From IMG/VR virus record IMGVR_UViG_3300015164_000036, positions 1 to 50,113 of that record: 50,113 nt of DNA. The stretch is one strand, 5' to 3'. The DNA comes from a virus. A program made the position numbers and the translations under genes. The notes below the pieces were generated by a model. That model saw only the letters and a program-made list of their open reading frames with translations, was not told the origin of the DNA and searched no databases. Positions 7,461-14,832 of the stretch are shown piece after piece (position 1 is the first letter of the stretch; every line of letters starts with the position of its first letter).

Positions 7461-7555
7461 ATTCGAGGAGCTGCTACTGGATTTTCGGGGAGCAGTTCGA
7501 GTAGCAGGTGGACCAAAAATCGCCTCATTATTGCCTCAAAACAGCAGTACGTCAT
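7457..7555 (-). CDS. Tiny coupled ORF with hydrophobic segment
   Basis: 32 residues. The ATG overlaps the upstream stop (ATGA at 7552-7555) and the stop overlaps the next start (TTGA). The middle (FLVHLLLELL) is hydrophobic. The two overlaps are the only evidence for translation; it may serve mainly as a coupling peptide. Confidence 0.45.
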   Translation of the reverse strand: MTYCCFEAIMRRFLVHLLLELLPENPVAAPRI

Positions 7556-7749
7556 TGATTATTAACGTTCGACGTGAGCGCGAGCAAAAACGCCACCATC
7601 CGTCGCGCCTCTTCAGTCGTCAAATCGCGCGGAATGACTACCTGCGCGATAAAGTCCGGTCTCAGCGGGTAGTCGAGAGTTAGGCCATTCTGCAAAATAG
7701 TTATCTCGTTTTGAACGATGAATCTTGAGATCACAAAATGTGATTTCAA
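7552..7749 (-). CDS. Small conserved phage-type protein
   Basis: 65 residues from TTG 7749, coupled as TTGA to the gene before. The segment LRPDFIAQVVIPRDLTTEEARRMVAFLLAL is a pattern I recognise from short phage proteins found near early genes: a beta hairpin followed by a TxEEAxR helix. Function unknown. Confidence 0.6.
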   Translation of the reverse strand: MKSHFVISRFIVQNEITILQNGLTLDYPLRPDFIAQVVIPRDLTTEEARRMVAFLLALTSNVNNQ

Positions 7750-8075
7750 GTGCCTCTACATTCAGCAAACAGCGCCGCCCGCAGTTCGCTCCACAGTTCA
7801 GCGCAAGTTTCAACATACGCCAGCTTCGTGCGCCCCGCCATCCGCAGATTCACCTGGAGTGACAGCGGCACCAAATGTCCGCCGGGTGCGCGCTGGAGCT
7901 TGAATAGCAGTCTGAACAGCAATTCCCGAGCGATGATGCGCTCGGTCGCGGCAGGCCACAGGCTTTCGCTCAAATCATCGTGAACGATGCATAGGTGCGT
8001 GCCACAGCCGGTAAGAGAGTGGCAGCCAGTGCCGGGTATCGGGCAGCGAGGGGCGCGACAGCGGCAGTCTGTCAT
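7746..8075 (-). CDS. Cysteine-rich hypothetical protein
   Basis: 109 residues. The first 35 residues contain five cysteines (CRCRAPRC, GCHSLTGCGTHLC), likely a zinc-binding cluster, followed by a helical C-terminal domain. ATGA overlap with the DUF1367 stop places it in the same operon. No family recognised. Confidence 0.6.
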   Translation of the reverse strand: MTDCRCRAPRCPIPGTGCHSLTGCGTHLCIVHDDLSESLWPAATERIIARELLFRLLFKLQRAPGGHLVPLSLQVNLRMAGRTKLAYVETCAELWSELRAALFAECRGT

Positions 8076-8608
8076 AGGAAATTTACGATCTCATTTACTA
8101 CCCGGTCTAGCTCATCGCGCCCCTTGTAATTAATGAGCACCTTTTCCAGCAAGACGGTTGCAACGCCGCTGTAGACCTTTTCAAACTCATCCTCGTCCAT
8201 GTTGGAGAATGCAATACTCTTCGCTTTCAATTTCATCCGTCCCGCGAGATCGAATGTCTGCTCATAGAACCCTGCCAAAATAATAACGTCGCTCCTGAAT
8301 TCTTCGAAGTTCTTTTGAATCGGCTGTCCGCGATAAGTTTTGTGCTTTCTAGTAGGCTCCCATGCGTCGAAGCCGACATTGAGCAGCGCAAAAAATTTGC
8401 GGTGAAAGCGGCCATTGCGCCGTACCTTCACATCAACGGTAAAGACTTCCCCCTCTTCAAGCCTCGTTACGCGGCCCCAAAATCTCCGCCACGCGGCTTT
8501 GTCTATCGGCGACAAGCCATCGACTACGCCATAGAGCGCGGGCATCATGGCGGCGATCTGCGCATCGCTAAGGCGCTTTCCGTTCCTTACAAGCACTATT
8601 TCCGTCAC
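8072..8608 (-). CDS. DUF1367 family phage protein
   Basis: 178 residues from GTG 8608. The pattern RFHRKFFALLNVGFDAW, then KNFEEFRSDVIILAGFYEQ, then KAKSIAFSNMDEDEFEKVYS is the hallmark of DUF1367, a family in the recombination and early regions of lambdoid phages. Its function is not established. Its start overlaps the stop of the small gene that ends in the tail HEQLRLEAA. Confidence 0.85.
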   Translation of the reverse strand: MTEIVLVRNGKRLSDAQIAAMMPALYGVVDGLSPIDKAAWRRFWGRVTRLEEGEVFTVDVKVRRNGRFHRKFFALLNVGFDAWEPTRKHKTYRGQPIQKNFEEFRSDVIILAGFYEQTFDLAGRMKLKAKSIAFSNMDEDEFEKVYSGVATVLLEKVLINYKGRDELDRVVNEIVNFL

Positions 8609-8796
8609 GCAGCCTCCAGCCGCAATTGCTCGTGAGGATTGGTCTGCGATTCATGCCGCTGAAACTGCTCTGACTGGAACTGGCGTGGCTTCATCCTGCC
8701 AATGTATTTGTATTGCGTTTTCACCGAAAAAACCTTTGTCGGTTTGATATGGTTATACGACACCACTTCGGTGTTCAGCATCTCTGCGATCAGCAT
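8605..8796 (-). CDS. Small protein with methyltransferase-like C-terminal tail
   Basis: 63 residues. The body is basic and unrecognised, but the C-terminus NPHEQLRLEAA is almost the same as the tails of two methyltransferases here (PHEQLQLEAA and AHEQMALEVA). This suggests the gene was joined to, or is the end of, a deleted methyltransferase. No SAM-binding motif remains. Confidence 0.5.
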   Translation of the reverse strand: MLIAEMLNTEVVSYNHIKPTKVFSVKTQYKYIGRMKPRQFQSEQFQRHESQTNPHEQLRLEAA

Positions 8797-8798
8797 AG

Positions 8799-9095
8799 CT
8801 ATGATATTTCGTTCTCGCCCAGCAAGTCCGTACCGCGCATCTCGCGGCTTTGGCGCGTTGCCGGATCAATAATTTCAAGCCGATATTTCCGATACTTCCA
8901 ATGCCTTAATGTGTCGAACCACGGGAACGCCAGAGACAATATTGACAACAGCCCTTGGACGACACCAAGCAGACGCACATTGCCTCGCCAAAACTGCCAC
9001 ATGCCAGGTTCATATAGCCGAAAATGCGACAGCGCATCGCGCACAGGACTCTCGCTCTCTCTGCCACAAATTACGCAGTGTCGGTTCTCATTCAT
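8799..9095 (-). CDS. Small zinc/membrane hypothetical protein
   Basis: 98 residues. N-terminal HCVICG zinc-knuckle half, an arginine/tryptophan-rich middle, a hydrophobic segment (LLGVVQGLLSILSLAFPWF) and a basic region after it. ATGA overlap with the small membrane gene upstream. Function unknown. Confidence 0.55.
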   Translation of the reverse strand: MNENRHCVICGRESESPVRDALSHFRLYEPGMWQFWRGNVRLLGVVQGLLSILSLAFPWFDTLRHWKYRKYRLEIIDPATRQSREMRGTDLLGENEIS

Positions 9096-9229
9096 TGCGC
9101 GATCTCCTCTTTACGTCGATCTCGCCGCCGTCTATATCGAAGCGGATGCAAAAACGCAGCGGCACATAAAATTATCCCGGCGACCATGCCGACAAACACC
9201 GATAGCAGGACCGCGAGTACAACGTCCAC
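9092..9229 (-). CDS. Small single-pass membrane protein
   Basis: 45 residues from GTG 9229. An N-terminal hydrophobic helix (VVLAVLLSVFVGMVAGIILCAAAF) is followed by a strongly basic tail (RYRRRRDRRKEE), predicting an inner-membrane anchor with cytoplasmic tail. Its stop overlaps the next start (ATGA at 9092-9095). Confidence 0.55.
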   Translation of the reverse strand: MDVVLAVLLSVFVGMVAGIILCAAAFLHPLRYRRRRDRRKEEIAQ

Positions 9230-9235
9230 ACCATC

Positions 9236-9367
9236 TCAGTCGCGCGCCTTCGCCTTCAACGCCACAAACTCATCCCACGCCGCGTCGAACTGTTCTTGCG
9301 TCCAGTCAGGCCTTACGCTTTGCGCGACGAGCCACCATTCTGCTTTTGTAAATTCAGATTGCTCCAT
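9236..9367 (-). CDS. Small tryptophan-rich phage protein
   Basis: 43 residues from ATG 9367, preceded by a GGGGAG Shine-Dalgarno and overlapping the end of the preceding gene. The sequence WWLVAQSVRPDWTQEQFDA, then WDEFVALKAK, is a compact two-helix pattern I have seen in short phage ORFs. No function known. Confidence 0.55.
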   Translation of the reverse strand: MEQSEFTKAEWWLVAQSVRPDWTQEQFDAAWDEFVALKAKARD

Positions 9368-9533
9368 TTTTTGTCTCCCCGGTTACAACCGATACTAGAT
9401 GCCACTGCGCGAACTCAAGATGTGCACCGCTGCTCGATCCAGCCGTATGCTCCGTATCCTTTATAAATACCAGTTTACTAGTTAGGTCATAAAACCGCTT
9501 ACCGATTTCAATATCCTCAAACCGTTTTATCAC
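9354..9533 (-). CDS. Small hypothetical protein
   Basis: 59 residues from GTG 9533, coupled to the VRR-NUC stop as GTGA and preceded by GGAG. Beta-rich (VFIKDTEHTA, WHLVSVVTGE). No recognised family. Confidence 0.5.
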   Translation of the reverse strand: MIKRFEDIEIGKRFYDLTSKLVFIKDTEHTAGSSSGAHLEFAQWHLVSVVTGETKNGAI

Positions 9534-9922
9534 TTCAACTCCTCGCTCAATCGCTTCCAAGCATCAGCCGCGTCGTCACACCAAAAAGCCACGTGGCCTC
9601 GCAGCCGCGCTCTTTCAAGAAACGCTTCCTGCTCGTCAGTTGGTTTCATACCCTTTCGCTTTACTTCAATGAATGCCTGCCTAGTGCCATAGCGCGGCTT
9701 AAGCCAAACAAAGAGATCAGACATACCGGGTATGTCGTGATTCCGCACGAAGCGCCGTTTGTGCTCGCGCCCTTGCTCGTCCACGAATCGCTCGACCACT
9801 CGTGCCCCGCCATTGATGCGATAAACAGACTCGACAGCCGGATGGCGCGACAGGGCATCGCGGATCGCGCGCTGGATGTCGCTCTCAAGCGGCACTGGCG
9901 AGGTCAGGCGGAAGCGGCGCAT
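9530..9922 (-). CDS. VRR-NUC domain nuclease
   Basis: 130 residues. It shows the VRR-NUC version of the PD-(D/E)XK fold: an N-terminal helix (ESDIQRAIRDAL), GMSDLFVW supplying the catalytic Asp, and AFIEVKRKG supplying the E-x-K motif, then a C-terminal helix (TDEQEAFLERARLRGH). Stand-alone phage VRR-NUC proteins are proposed structure-specific nucleases or Holliday-junction resolvases acting on recombination intermediates. Placement in the early operon with DUF1367 and replication genes fits. Confidence 0.85.
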   Translation of the reverse strand: MRRFRLTSPVPLESDIQRAIRDALSRHPAVESVYRINGGARVVERFVDEQGREHKRRFVRNHDIPGMSDLFVWLKPRYGTRQAFIEVKRKGMKPTDEQEAFLERARLRGHVAFWCDDAADAWKRLSEELK

Positions 9923-9925
9923 GAC

Positions 9926-10111
9926 TTATTCTCCTTCTGCTCCAACGGTTGCTGCGCGGTGAACTAGGTTCGCTGCCGCCTCTGGCATTCCAGACGCAAC
10001 CGGGCTATTTCGCTCGACCGTCGCATTAGTACGGCTCTTACCGCCGCTCTCTCTCGGGTCGCTTAGACGTGGATGCGCCACCATCCACAGGGGGCGTTCA
10101 ATTTTTTTCAT
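9926..10111 (-). CDS. Small hypothetical protein
   Basis: 61 residues, starting with MKKIERPLW. ATGA overlap with the lysine-rich gene upstream. It ends four bases before the VRR-NUC start. Low-complexity second half; no family recognised. Confidence 0.45.
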   Translation of the reverse strand: MKKIERPLWMVAHPRLSDPRESGGKSRTNATVERNSPVASGMPEAAANLVHRAATVGAEGE

Positions 10112-10215
10112 CGCACCTTTCCCTTGGCCTTCTTCGCCGCGACCTTCTTACCCGGCGCTTTTTTGGCCGGAGCGTATAGACTGCGCGGAGGAATCGGCGG
10201 CTTAGACTGTTTCAT
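10108..10215 (-). CDS. Lysine/alanine-rich micro-protein
   Basis: 35 residues. Proline-rich start (SKPPIPPRSLY) and a KKAPGKKVAAKKAKGK tail resembling histone H1-like or nucleoid-protein tails. It overlaps the gene before by 14 bases, and its stop overlaps the next start as ATGA. Nucleic-acid binding is likely from charge alone. Confidence 0.5.
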   Translation of the reverse strand: MKQSKPPIPPRSLYAPAKKAPGKKVAAKKAKGKVR

Positions 10216-10483
10216 AGTCCATAATGTAGCGCTTGGCCTCGTCCTTTGAGACATCCACGCCGTCCCAATCCAAGTGGATTGTCGGTGCCCCGCACTCGTC
10301 GATCAACTGGCAGAGCAATTCCTTCTGCTCAGGCGTGTCATGTTGTGTCATGGCGCTCAGCGAAGAACCAAGAGCAAAGTAGCGATTCAGCAGTTCGCGC
10401 CCCATCTCGCTCGTCAGGTGCCACGCCTTTAGCGTGCGCCACTTCAGGCTTATATAGTCTTCTGTTTGCATCTCAATTTGCAT
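10202..10483 (-). CDS. Hypothetical phage-type protein
   Basis: 93 residues from ATG 10483, acidic C-terminus. Contains WDGVDVSKDEAKRY and a helical first half (RTLKAWHLTSEMGRELLNRY). No recognised family. It lies in the early operon after a tiny membrane ORF. Confidence 0.55.
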   Translation of the reverse strand: MQIEMQTEDYISLKWRTLKAWHLTSEMGRELLNRYFALGSSLSAMTQHDTPEQKELLCQLIDECGAPTIHLDWDGVDVSKDEAKRYIMDYETV

Positions 10484-10489
10484 CTGGTT

Positions 10490-10588
10490 TCACAACTGCC
10501 TCTTCAACACCGAAAACCAAAACAGCGCCGGAATCGTGTAGAAACTCAGAAACCAGAAGTCGCACACGGTCTTTTCGAAATTGTTCAT
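10490..10588 (-). CDS. Tiny aromatic membrane protein
   Basis: 32 residues from ATG 10588 with a good AAGGA Shine-Dalgarno. An aromatic hydrophobic segment (FWFLSFYTIPALFWFSV) ends in KRQL, suggesting one membrane span. No known function. Confidence 0.5.
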   Translation of the reverse strand: MNNFEKTVCDFWFLSFYTIPALFWFSVLKRQL

Positions 10589-10597
10589 GTGGAATCC

Positions 10598-10891
10598 TTA
10601 GATGGATATTTGATCTTGCTCAAGCGCTTCATCTTCTTCCTTTTCGAACCATTCCTGATTCGCCTCATATAGTTCGCTTACCCAGAATCCTCGTTTGTTT
10701 ATCCCCATTCCGGCGGCTCGCATTTCTTCTTCTGTCATGCACCTACGAGGGAATTGCGCTCCGTCTTTGACGGGCGCCGAAAAATAACCTACCCGGTGTT
10801 TGTCAAACGCGAATGTGCTTCGGAAAAGCCGCCCGCACGCCGCACATTCGTTTTTATCACCGCCTAATTTGACGTTCGGATTCAATCTCAC
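10598..10891 (-). CDS. FDXHR-type putative zinc-binding protein
   Basis: 97 residues. It has ECAACGRLFRSTFAFDKHRVG followed by RRC about 25 residues on. This is the FDxHR pattern of small phage proteins with a CxxC...H...C zinc site resembling a C2H2 finger. The C-terminus is acidic (FEKEEDEALEQDQ). It probably binds nucleic acid or protein; function is unproven. Confidence 0.75.
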   Translation of the reverse strand: MRLNPNVKLGGDKNECAACGRLFRSTFAFDKHRVGYFSAPVKDGAQFPRRCMTEEEMRAAGMGINKRGFWVSELYEANQEWFEKEEDEALEQDQISI

Positions 10892-10950
10892 GGTTTTCTA
10901 GCTCCTAATTTTTGATTTGCGCGGTCGGAGTACGCACCTCCCTTGCGTTT

Positions 10951-11061
10951 TTACCACGTACCCTTTACCACGCTATGCCGGATTCGCGTTTTGCCTCTAC
11001 TCCACCAGCGCAAATCGAATTTGACATAATATCGTAATCCGCAATCGGATTTATTATTCAC
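10951..11061 (-). CDS. Small basic protein
   Basis: 36 residues from GTG 11061, coupled as GTGA to the preceding stop. Rich in Arg, Lys and Trp (LRWWSRGKTRIRHSVVKG). The coupling is the main support. No family recognised. Confidence 0.4.
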   Translation of the reverse strand: MNNKSDCGLRYYVKFDLRWWSRGKTRIRHSVVKGTW

Positions 11062-11261
11062 GCCGCCACCGCCCACAATTCCGCCGCCACGATCTCGTCG
11101 CATATTTCCGCCGGTTGAAACCGCGCGATTTGAAACATGACCCCAGGTCGGGCCAGCGGAAACGTCGCCGCGTACAGCCGCTCGCAGCACCCCCGGCAGC
11201 GCATGTCGAACGTAACCGAGTAGCCGCTCATTGCCGCGACCTCGCAGCTTGCGCACTTCAC
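11058..11261 (-). CDS. Small zinc-ribbon protein
   Basis: 67 residues from GTG 11261 (GTGA overlap). Two cysteine pairs, CASC near the start and CRGCC at residues 22-26, make a likely zinc ribbon. The remainder is hydrophobic and helical. Probably a nucleic-acid or protein adaptor in the early operon. Confidence 0.55.
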   Translation of the reverse strand: MKCASCEVAAMSGYSVTFDMRCRGCCERLYAATFPLARPGVMFQIARFQPAEICDEIVAAELWAVAA

Positions 11262-11575
11262 GCGCTCCTCCGAAGCCGATCCAACACCAACAAAAATTCA
11301 CGCCTGAACCGTTTCCCGTCCCACGGCTTAGCCGGAAGCGGCTCGAACTCGCGCAGCGGCGCCGCAAGTGTCCCGTTGCTGAAGCGGCGCATGAGATCGT
11401 CCTGCTCTTCTACCGTCTCTGGCAATGGCACTTCGAGCACGCGCGCTACCGCTCGCCGCAACGCAGGAACATCGTCGCAGTCAATGCTCAGACCATGCGC
11501 CGCAAGATCGGCGTGGAGTCTCTTGCGCGCAATCAGGCTCCATGATCCGTTGCCGCTGTGCTTCACGCTCGGCAT
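11258..11575 (-). CDS. Hypothetical phage protein
   Basis: 105 residues, coupled by TAATG to the methyltransferase stop. Leucine- and arginine-rich helices (VPALRRAVARVLEVPLP) and a basic C-terminal helix. No recognised domain. Confidence 0.55.
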   Translation of the reverse strand: MPSVKHSGNGSWSLIARKRLHADLAAHGLSIDCDDVPALRRAVARVLEVPLPETVEEQDDLMRRFSNGTLAAPLREFEPLPAKPWDGKRFRREFLLVLDRLRRSA

Positions 11576-12264
11576 TACGCGGCCTCCAGTTGAAGTTGCT
11601 CGTGAGGTTTGGTCGGTGCAGCGTCATACGGGAATAATGCAGATTGCCTCTGGGCGCGCTCGATACGCTCGCATCCGATTCTGAAATACCCACGCTCACG
11701 CTCGATTCCAATAAATGTTCGTCCCATCTGCACCGCTGCCACGCCTGTGCTGAACGATCCGGAGAATGGATCAATAATCGTTTGCGAATAACCTGCTTGG
11801 TCAATGCACCATTTCATCAAGCGCACTGGTTTTTGTGTCGGATGCTCTGCGCCGTCTAACATCAACTCGACTCTGTTCAGTGTGCAGATACGGAGCGCGC
11901 CATCCATACTTGTCCACGCTAATTCGCCATCCGATTGATTGATGCGCTGTCCCTTGTCCCATAAGAACCATTTCGATGACATTGGCAGCATATCTGCGAA
12001 GTAATTGCCACCCCAGATAATTATTTTGTCTGCACTCTTTCGCAGCAGTGCAAATACTTCCTGCGATGGTCGTATCTCATCCCATCCCATGAATGCATAT
12101 TCCTTTCTACCACCGTGCCAGCCAGTGGTTCGCTTCCTACCATCCATGCCAATCCCATACGGCGGATCAGTCAAACAAAGGTCTACTTTGCCAAGCGTCG
12201 GCAATACTTCCAGCGCATCTCCAAGAATCAGCGTCGCATTCCCAATCGTGACAACTTCCGTCAT
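11575..12264 (-). CDS. DNA methyltransferase, N4/N6 class (beta order)
   Basis: 229 residues from ATG 12264, which overlaps the upstream stop (ATGA); the longer in-frame extension to 12660 lies over two other genes and is rejected. Motif IV CLTDPPYGIGMDG comes first (residues 29-41) and motif I DPFSGSFSTG later, the order of beta-class amino-methyltransferases. It ends with RIERAQRQSALF and the tail PHEQLQLEAA. It would methylate A-N6 or C-N4 using SAM. With no cognate restriction gene alongside, it probably protects this DNA from host enzymes. Confidence 0.85.
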   Translation of the reverse strand: MTEVVTIGNATLILGDALEVLPTLGKVDLCLTDPPYGIGMDGRKRTTGWHGGRKEYAFMGWDEIRPSQEVFALLRKSADKIIIWGGNYFADMLPMSSKWFLWDKGQRINQSDGELAWTSMDGALRICTLNRVELMLDGAEHPTQKPVRLMKWCIDQAGYSQTIIDPFSGSFSTGVAAVQMGRTFIGIERERGYFRIGCERIERAQRQSALFPYDAAPTKPHEQLQLEAA

Positions 12265-12572
12265 GGCCGCGCTCCCCAACTCTTCGGTATCTCGCTCATC
12301 GTCTTTGACCGGCCATAGCCGCGTTCGAACGACATCACGAGCTTCGGCCTCCGCGTATCGAGCATGCGCAGCAGCACCGATTGCTCGTCGTGGCTCAACT
12401 CGGCTCCGTAGCGTCCGCGCATCTTCGCCGATGGCCTTGCGACGCGCGGCTCGAAGGTTGCGAAGCGATGGCGCATCACGGCTTGCGTTACGCTCTGGCG
12501 CTGCTCGACTGCCTTTGAGATAGCGGCGGTGCGGCTGGCGTCGAAGGCTGATACCCAATCTGGAATCCTCAT
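12261..12572 (-). CDS. Hypothetical early phage protein
   Basis: 103 residues from ATG 12572 (ATGA overlap with the replication P-like gene). Basic, with a central helix-turn-helix-like part (ISKAVEQRQSVTQAVMRHRF). The family is not recognised. Position between a replication protein and a methyltransferase suggests a DNA-binding accessory. Confidence 0.55.
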   Translation of the reverse strand: MRIPDWVSAFDASRTAAISKAVEQRQSVTQAVMRHRFATFEPRVARPSAKMRGRYGAELSHDEQSVLLRMLDTRRPKLVMSFERGYGRSKTMSEIPKSWGARP

Positions 12573-13348
12573 TCCACCTCCTCGCACTCGTCTGAGAATG
12601 CCGGAGCGAAGCCGGCTTTGATAGCCTGTTCAGCAACGATTGTCTTTGCCGCAGGCACATCGTCCGGCGTCGTCTCCGCCAGTGCTTGCTTCGCGTATTG
12701 CACCGCCGCGTATGACTGAATCACGCCATCCTTTTCATTTTCAAGAATTTTTTTGATCCACCGACGATGATCTGTTTTCGGTTTCAGGATTCCCGTCGCG
12801 TGGAGCCTCTCAAGACTTGCCGTTGCTTCGGCGCGCGATACCTGCGTCGATCCAGGCTCCGGTAACGCGGCCCGTGGCATCGGTATCTCCGACCATTCGG
12901 TTTGAGCGAAACACTCGGCCAGCGCCCTCTTCCATCGACCGGCGAGCACCGCATAGCCTTGGTTCGCTATGTCGAAAGGGCCGACCTTTTGCGCTGCCCA
13001 GTAGACGGCAGGATGCGACCAAATGCCGGGCCTGCCTTGCCTGCGTTCGGCAATGCCGTTGACGGCTTCGTGGAACGCTGCCTCGCAGTCGAGCGTGGGA
13101 CGGCAGAGCTTCATGAACTCTGGGAGAGTGGGCGGCCAATCGCGCTGCATCAACGCGCCAACTCCGCGCTTTAGTTCGTCACGCGACAGCGTTCCCATTT
13201 CTTCGGCCCACACAGCTTTCACGCTTGCCATGTCGCAATCGCGCCATGCGTCCAAAAACTTCGAGCCGTACATGCTCGACATTTTTCCAAACAGCGATTC
13301 AACCCAGGAGATCGGGACTGGGCGTGATGTCGATAGTTCGTTGCTCAT
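12569..13348 (-). CDS. Lambda gpP-like replication protein (helicase loader)
   Basis: 259 residues. The N-terminal region WVESLFGKMSSMYGSKFLDAW, then VKAVWAEEMGTLSRDELKRGVGAL, then RDWPPTLPEFMKLCRP matches the pattern of phage replication proteins of the lambda P group, which load the host DnaB helicase. The C-terminal half is variable and helical. It follows a DUF1376 protein in the order of an O/P replication module. On a plasmid with its own RepA, this implies a second replication-related module, perhaps vestigial. Identification is by motif recall. Confidence 0.65.
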   Translation of the reverse strand: MSNELSTSRPVPISWVESLFGKMSSMYGSKFLDAWRDCDMASVKAVWAEEMGTLSRDELKRGVGALMQRDWPPTLPEFMKLCRPTLDCEAAFHEAVNGIAERRQGRPGIWSHPAVYWAAQKVGPFDIANQGYAVLAGRWKRALAECFAQTEWSEIPMPRAALPEPGSTQVSRAEATASLERLHATGILKPKTDHRRWIKKILENEKDGVIQSYAAVQYAKQALAETTPDDVPAAKTIVAEQAIKAGFAPAFSDECEEVE

Positions 13349-14213
13349 TTCCTGCTTTCTTTCCGGTCAAAATTTCGTGCGCCTCGCGGCGGCTTTTGTC
13401 TTTCGTGGATTCGTAGCCGTTGACGTGTGGTTTTCCGGCCTCCGCTTTAGGCTCGAAAACTTCTCCGTATCCACCCCTGACGGAATTGCAAAGAAGCGTC
13501 TGCGGATCGTGGCCTCGAAGGCGCAATGTCTCCAGTTTCTCGACTACCAAGGCGAGCGCCACAGGATCGTTGCTCGCTCGCCGCTTGGTTCTCGTTTTCA
13601 GGTACGAATCCCAAATTTCCTGCGAAATTCCATAAGGCACCGCGAATGCGGTGCCTTGGTTTTGACTTGGTTTTTTCTTTGTTTTTGATGTTGATGTTGA
13701 TTGTGATTGTGAAGGGCATTGCTTAAGCATTGCGTGGGCATTGCTTGGCTCAAGCTCCAAGCTATGCTCTATAGCATTACCTGTAGCTATGCTTTGAGCA
13801 TAGCCAGAAGCAGTGCTTGTGGTTATGCTTGGAGCATTTCCTGTAGCAATGCTTGGAACATCTTCATTACGTTGTTTTGACCACCTTGCATCGGCTCCCT
13901 GGCGGGCTTTTTTTGTCGCTTTCCCATGGCATTCTTCTGCCAAAAGAAGTTCCCGATCAATCCGGCCATGCGTCCATTTTCCGGCGGCGATCTTGAACTT
14001 TTCGGCGATGGTCGGCTTAATCTTTTTCCATGCTTGGGCCGACGCCTTGGAGATATTTGCCAGCACCTCGTCGTCATCAGGAGGCGGGCCATTGCGCCAG
14101 TAGTCCATGATGAGCAGCATGTAAGCGCCGTGCTGCTCCGTCGTCAGGCGCGACGTGTCCGCGAGATAATCGCCAATGAAAAGCGGCATCCAGATATCAG
14201 CCTTTGAGGACAT
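13299..14213 (-). CDS. DUF1376 protein (phage replication initiator-like)
   Basis: 304 residues. The N-terminal domain WMPLFIGDYLADTSRLTTEQHGAYMLLIMDYW is the DUF1376 signature found in phage replication proteins. The middle (residues 115-170) is a Ser/Thr/Ala-rich linker with two SIATGNA units 20 residues apart, matching a 60-bp imperfect DNA repeat. The C-terminal part contains a helical domain (ISQEIWDSYLKTRTKRRASNDP) common in such proteins. It overlaps the P-like gene by 50 bases. Likely role: origin recognition or helicase-loader partner. Confidence 0.75.
   Translation of the reverse strand: MSSKADIWMPLFIGDYLADTSRLTTEQHGAYMLLIMDYWRNGPPPDDDEVLANISKASAQAWKKIKPTIAEKFKIAAGKWTHGRIDRELLLAEECHGKATKKARQGADARWSKQRNEDVPSIATGNAPSITTSTASGYAQSIATGNAIEHSLELEPSNAHAMLKQCPSQSQSTSTSKTKKKPSQNQGTAFAVPYGISQEIWDSYLKTRTKRRASNDPVALALVVEKLETLRLRGHDPQTLLCNSVRGGYGEVFEPKAEAGKPHVNGYESTKDKSRREAHEILTGKKAGNEQRTIDITPSPDLLG
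13741..13860. repeat. Imperfect 60-bp tandem repeat in the DUF1376 linker
   Basis: Two related units, for example CTGTAGCTATGCTT at 13781 and CTGTAGCAATGCTT at 13841, together with several GCATTGCTTGG-like words. They encode the duplicated SIATGNA peptide. Lambda O carries iteron DNA inside its own gene, so an internal origin is one possible reading. Confidence 0.5.
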
Positions 14214-14730
14214 AATTTGCCTCTATGTTGGCGACCATCGACAGAAGTTCTTTTTTTCTATCATCCGGATGGATGGATAACAGGGCGTCTCTGAGCGCCG
14301 TTAATTCGTTGATATGGAATATCAAGCAATCAACCGCCTGCGCGATCTCACCAAGAACGAAGTTATATGGACAAACCGAGCGATATTCTGAAAGGTCATA
14401 ACCAACATTCAAGTTCGCCCATCCAGCTATCAATCCGGTAGCATCGCCGACACTAAACGGCCCATCGACTCTCAGCATCGCCCATAACTTCTTAAAGGCC
14501 ACAGACTGATCATCAGTTCCTTCGTGGCAAGATTCGCATAGCGTGACTAACTCATAGTTCTCGTATTCCCAAGCCATTCGGCCTTTGAAATAGTGTTTGT
14601 GATGAACGTGCAGGGTCGATTCGTCGTCGTAACAAATCTGGCACATAAACTCATCACGATTCAAAATCTCCAACCGTTTCCGCTGCCAATTCGGATGCTT
14701 CAACTGCTCCACATAAGTAAGTCTCGACAT
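14197..14730 (-). CDS. HNH endonuclease
   Basis: 177 residues from ATG 14730, chosen for the GGAGAAGCAA Shine-Dalgarno directly upstream. The HNH domain lies in the first 80 residues: CQICYDD, then LHVHHKHYFKGR, then LVTLCESCHEG. The C-terminal 90 residues are helical and unrecognised. It overlaps the DUF1376 start. This type is frequent in phage replication regions as a homing or free-standing nuclease. Confidence 0.8.
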   Translation of the reverse strand: MSRLTYVEQLKHPNWQRKRLEILNRDEFMCQICYDDESTLHVHHKHYFKGRMAWEYENYELVTLCESCHEGTDDQSVAFKKLWAMLRVDGPFSVGDATGLIAGWANLNVGYDLSEYRSVCPYNFVLGEIAQAVDCLIFHINELTALRDALLSIHPDDRKKELLSMVANIEANYVLKG

Positions 14731-14832
14731 TTGCTTCTCCGTAAAGCCCGACAAAGAGCGCAGTGGCAGGGCGGGTCGGAAGACCGCCTCTTCGGGAGCA
14801 AGCCTAGCCAAGCGCATAACAAACCCGCTAAT

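Noticed and set aside
11575-12660. Methyltransferase with a 132-residue N-terminal extension
   Set aside because: The extension overlaps two other genes and is arginine-rich noise. The ATG at 12264 is coupled to the upstream stop.
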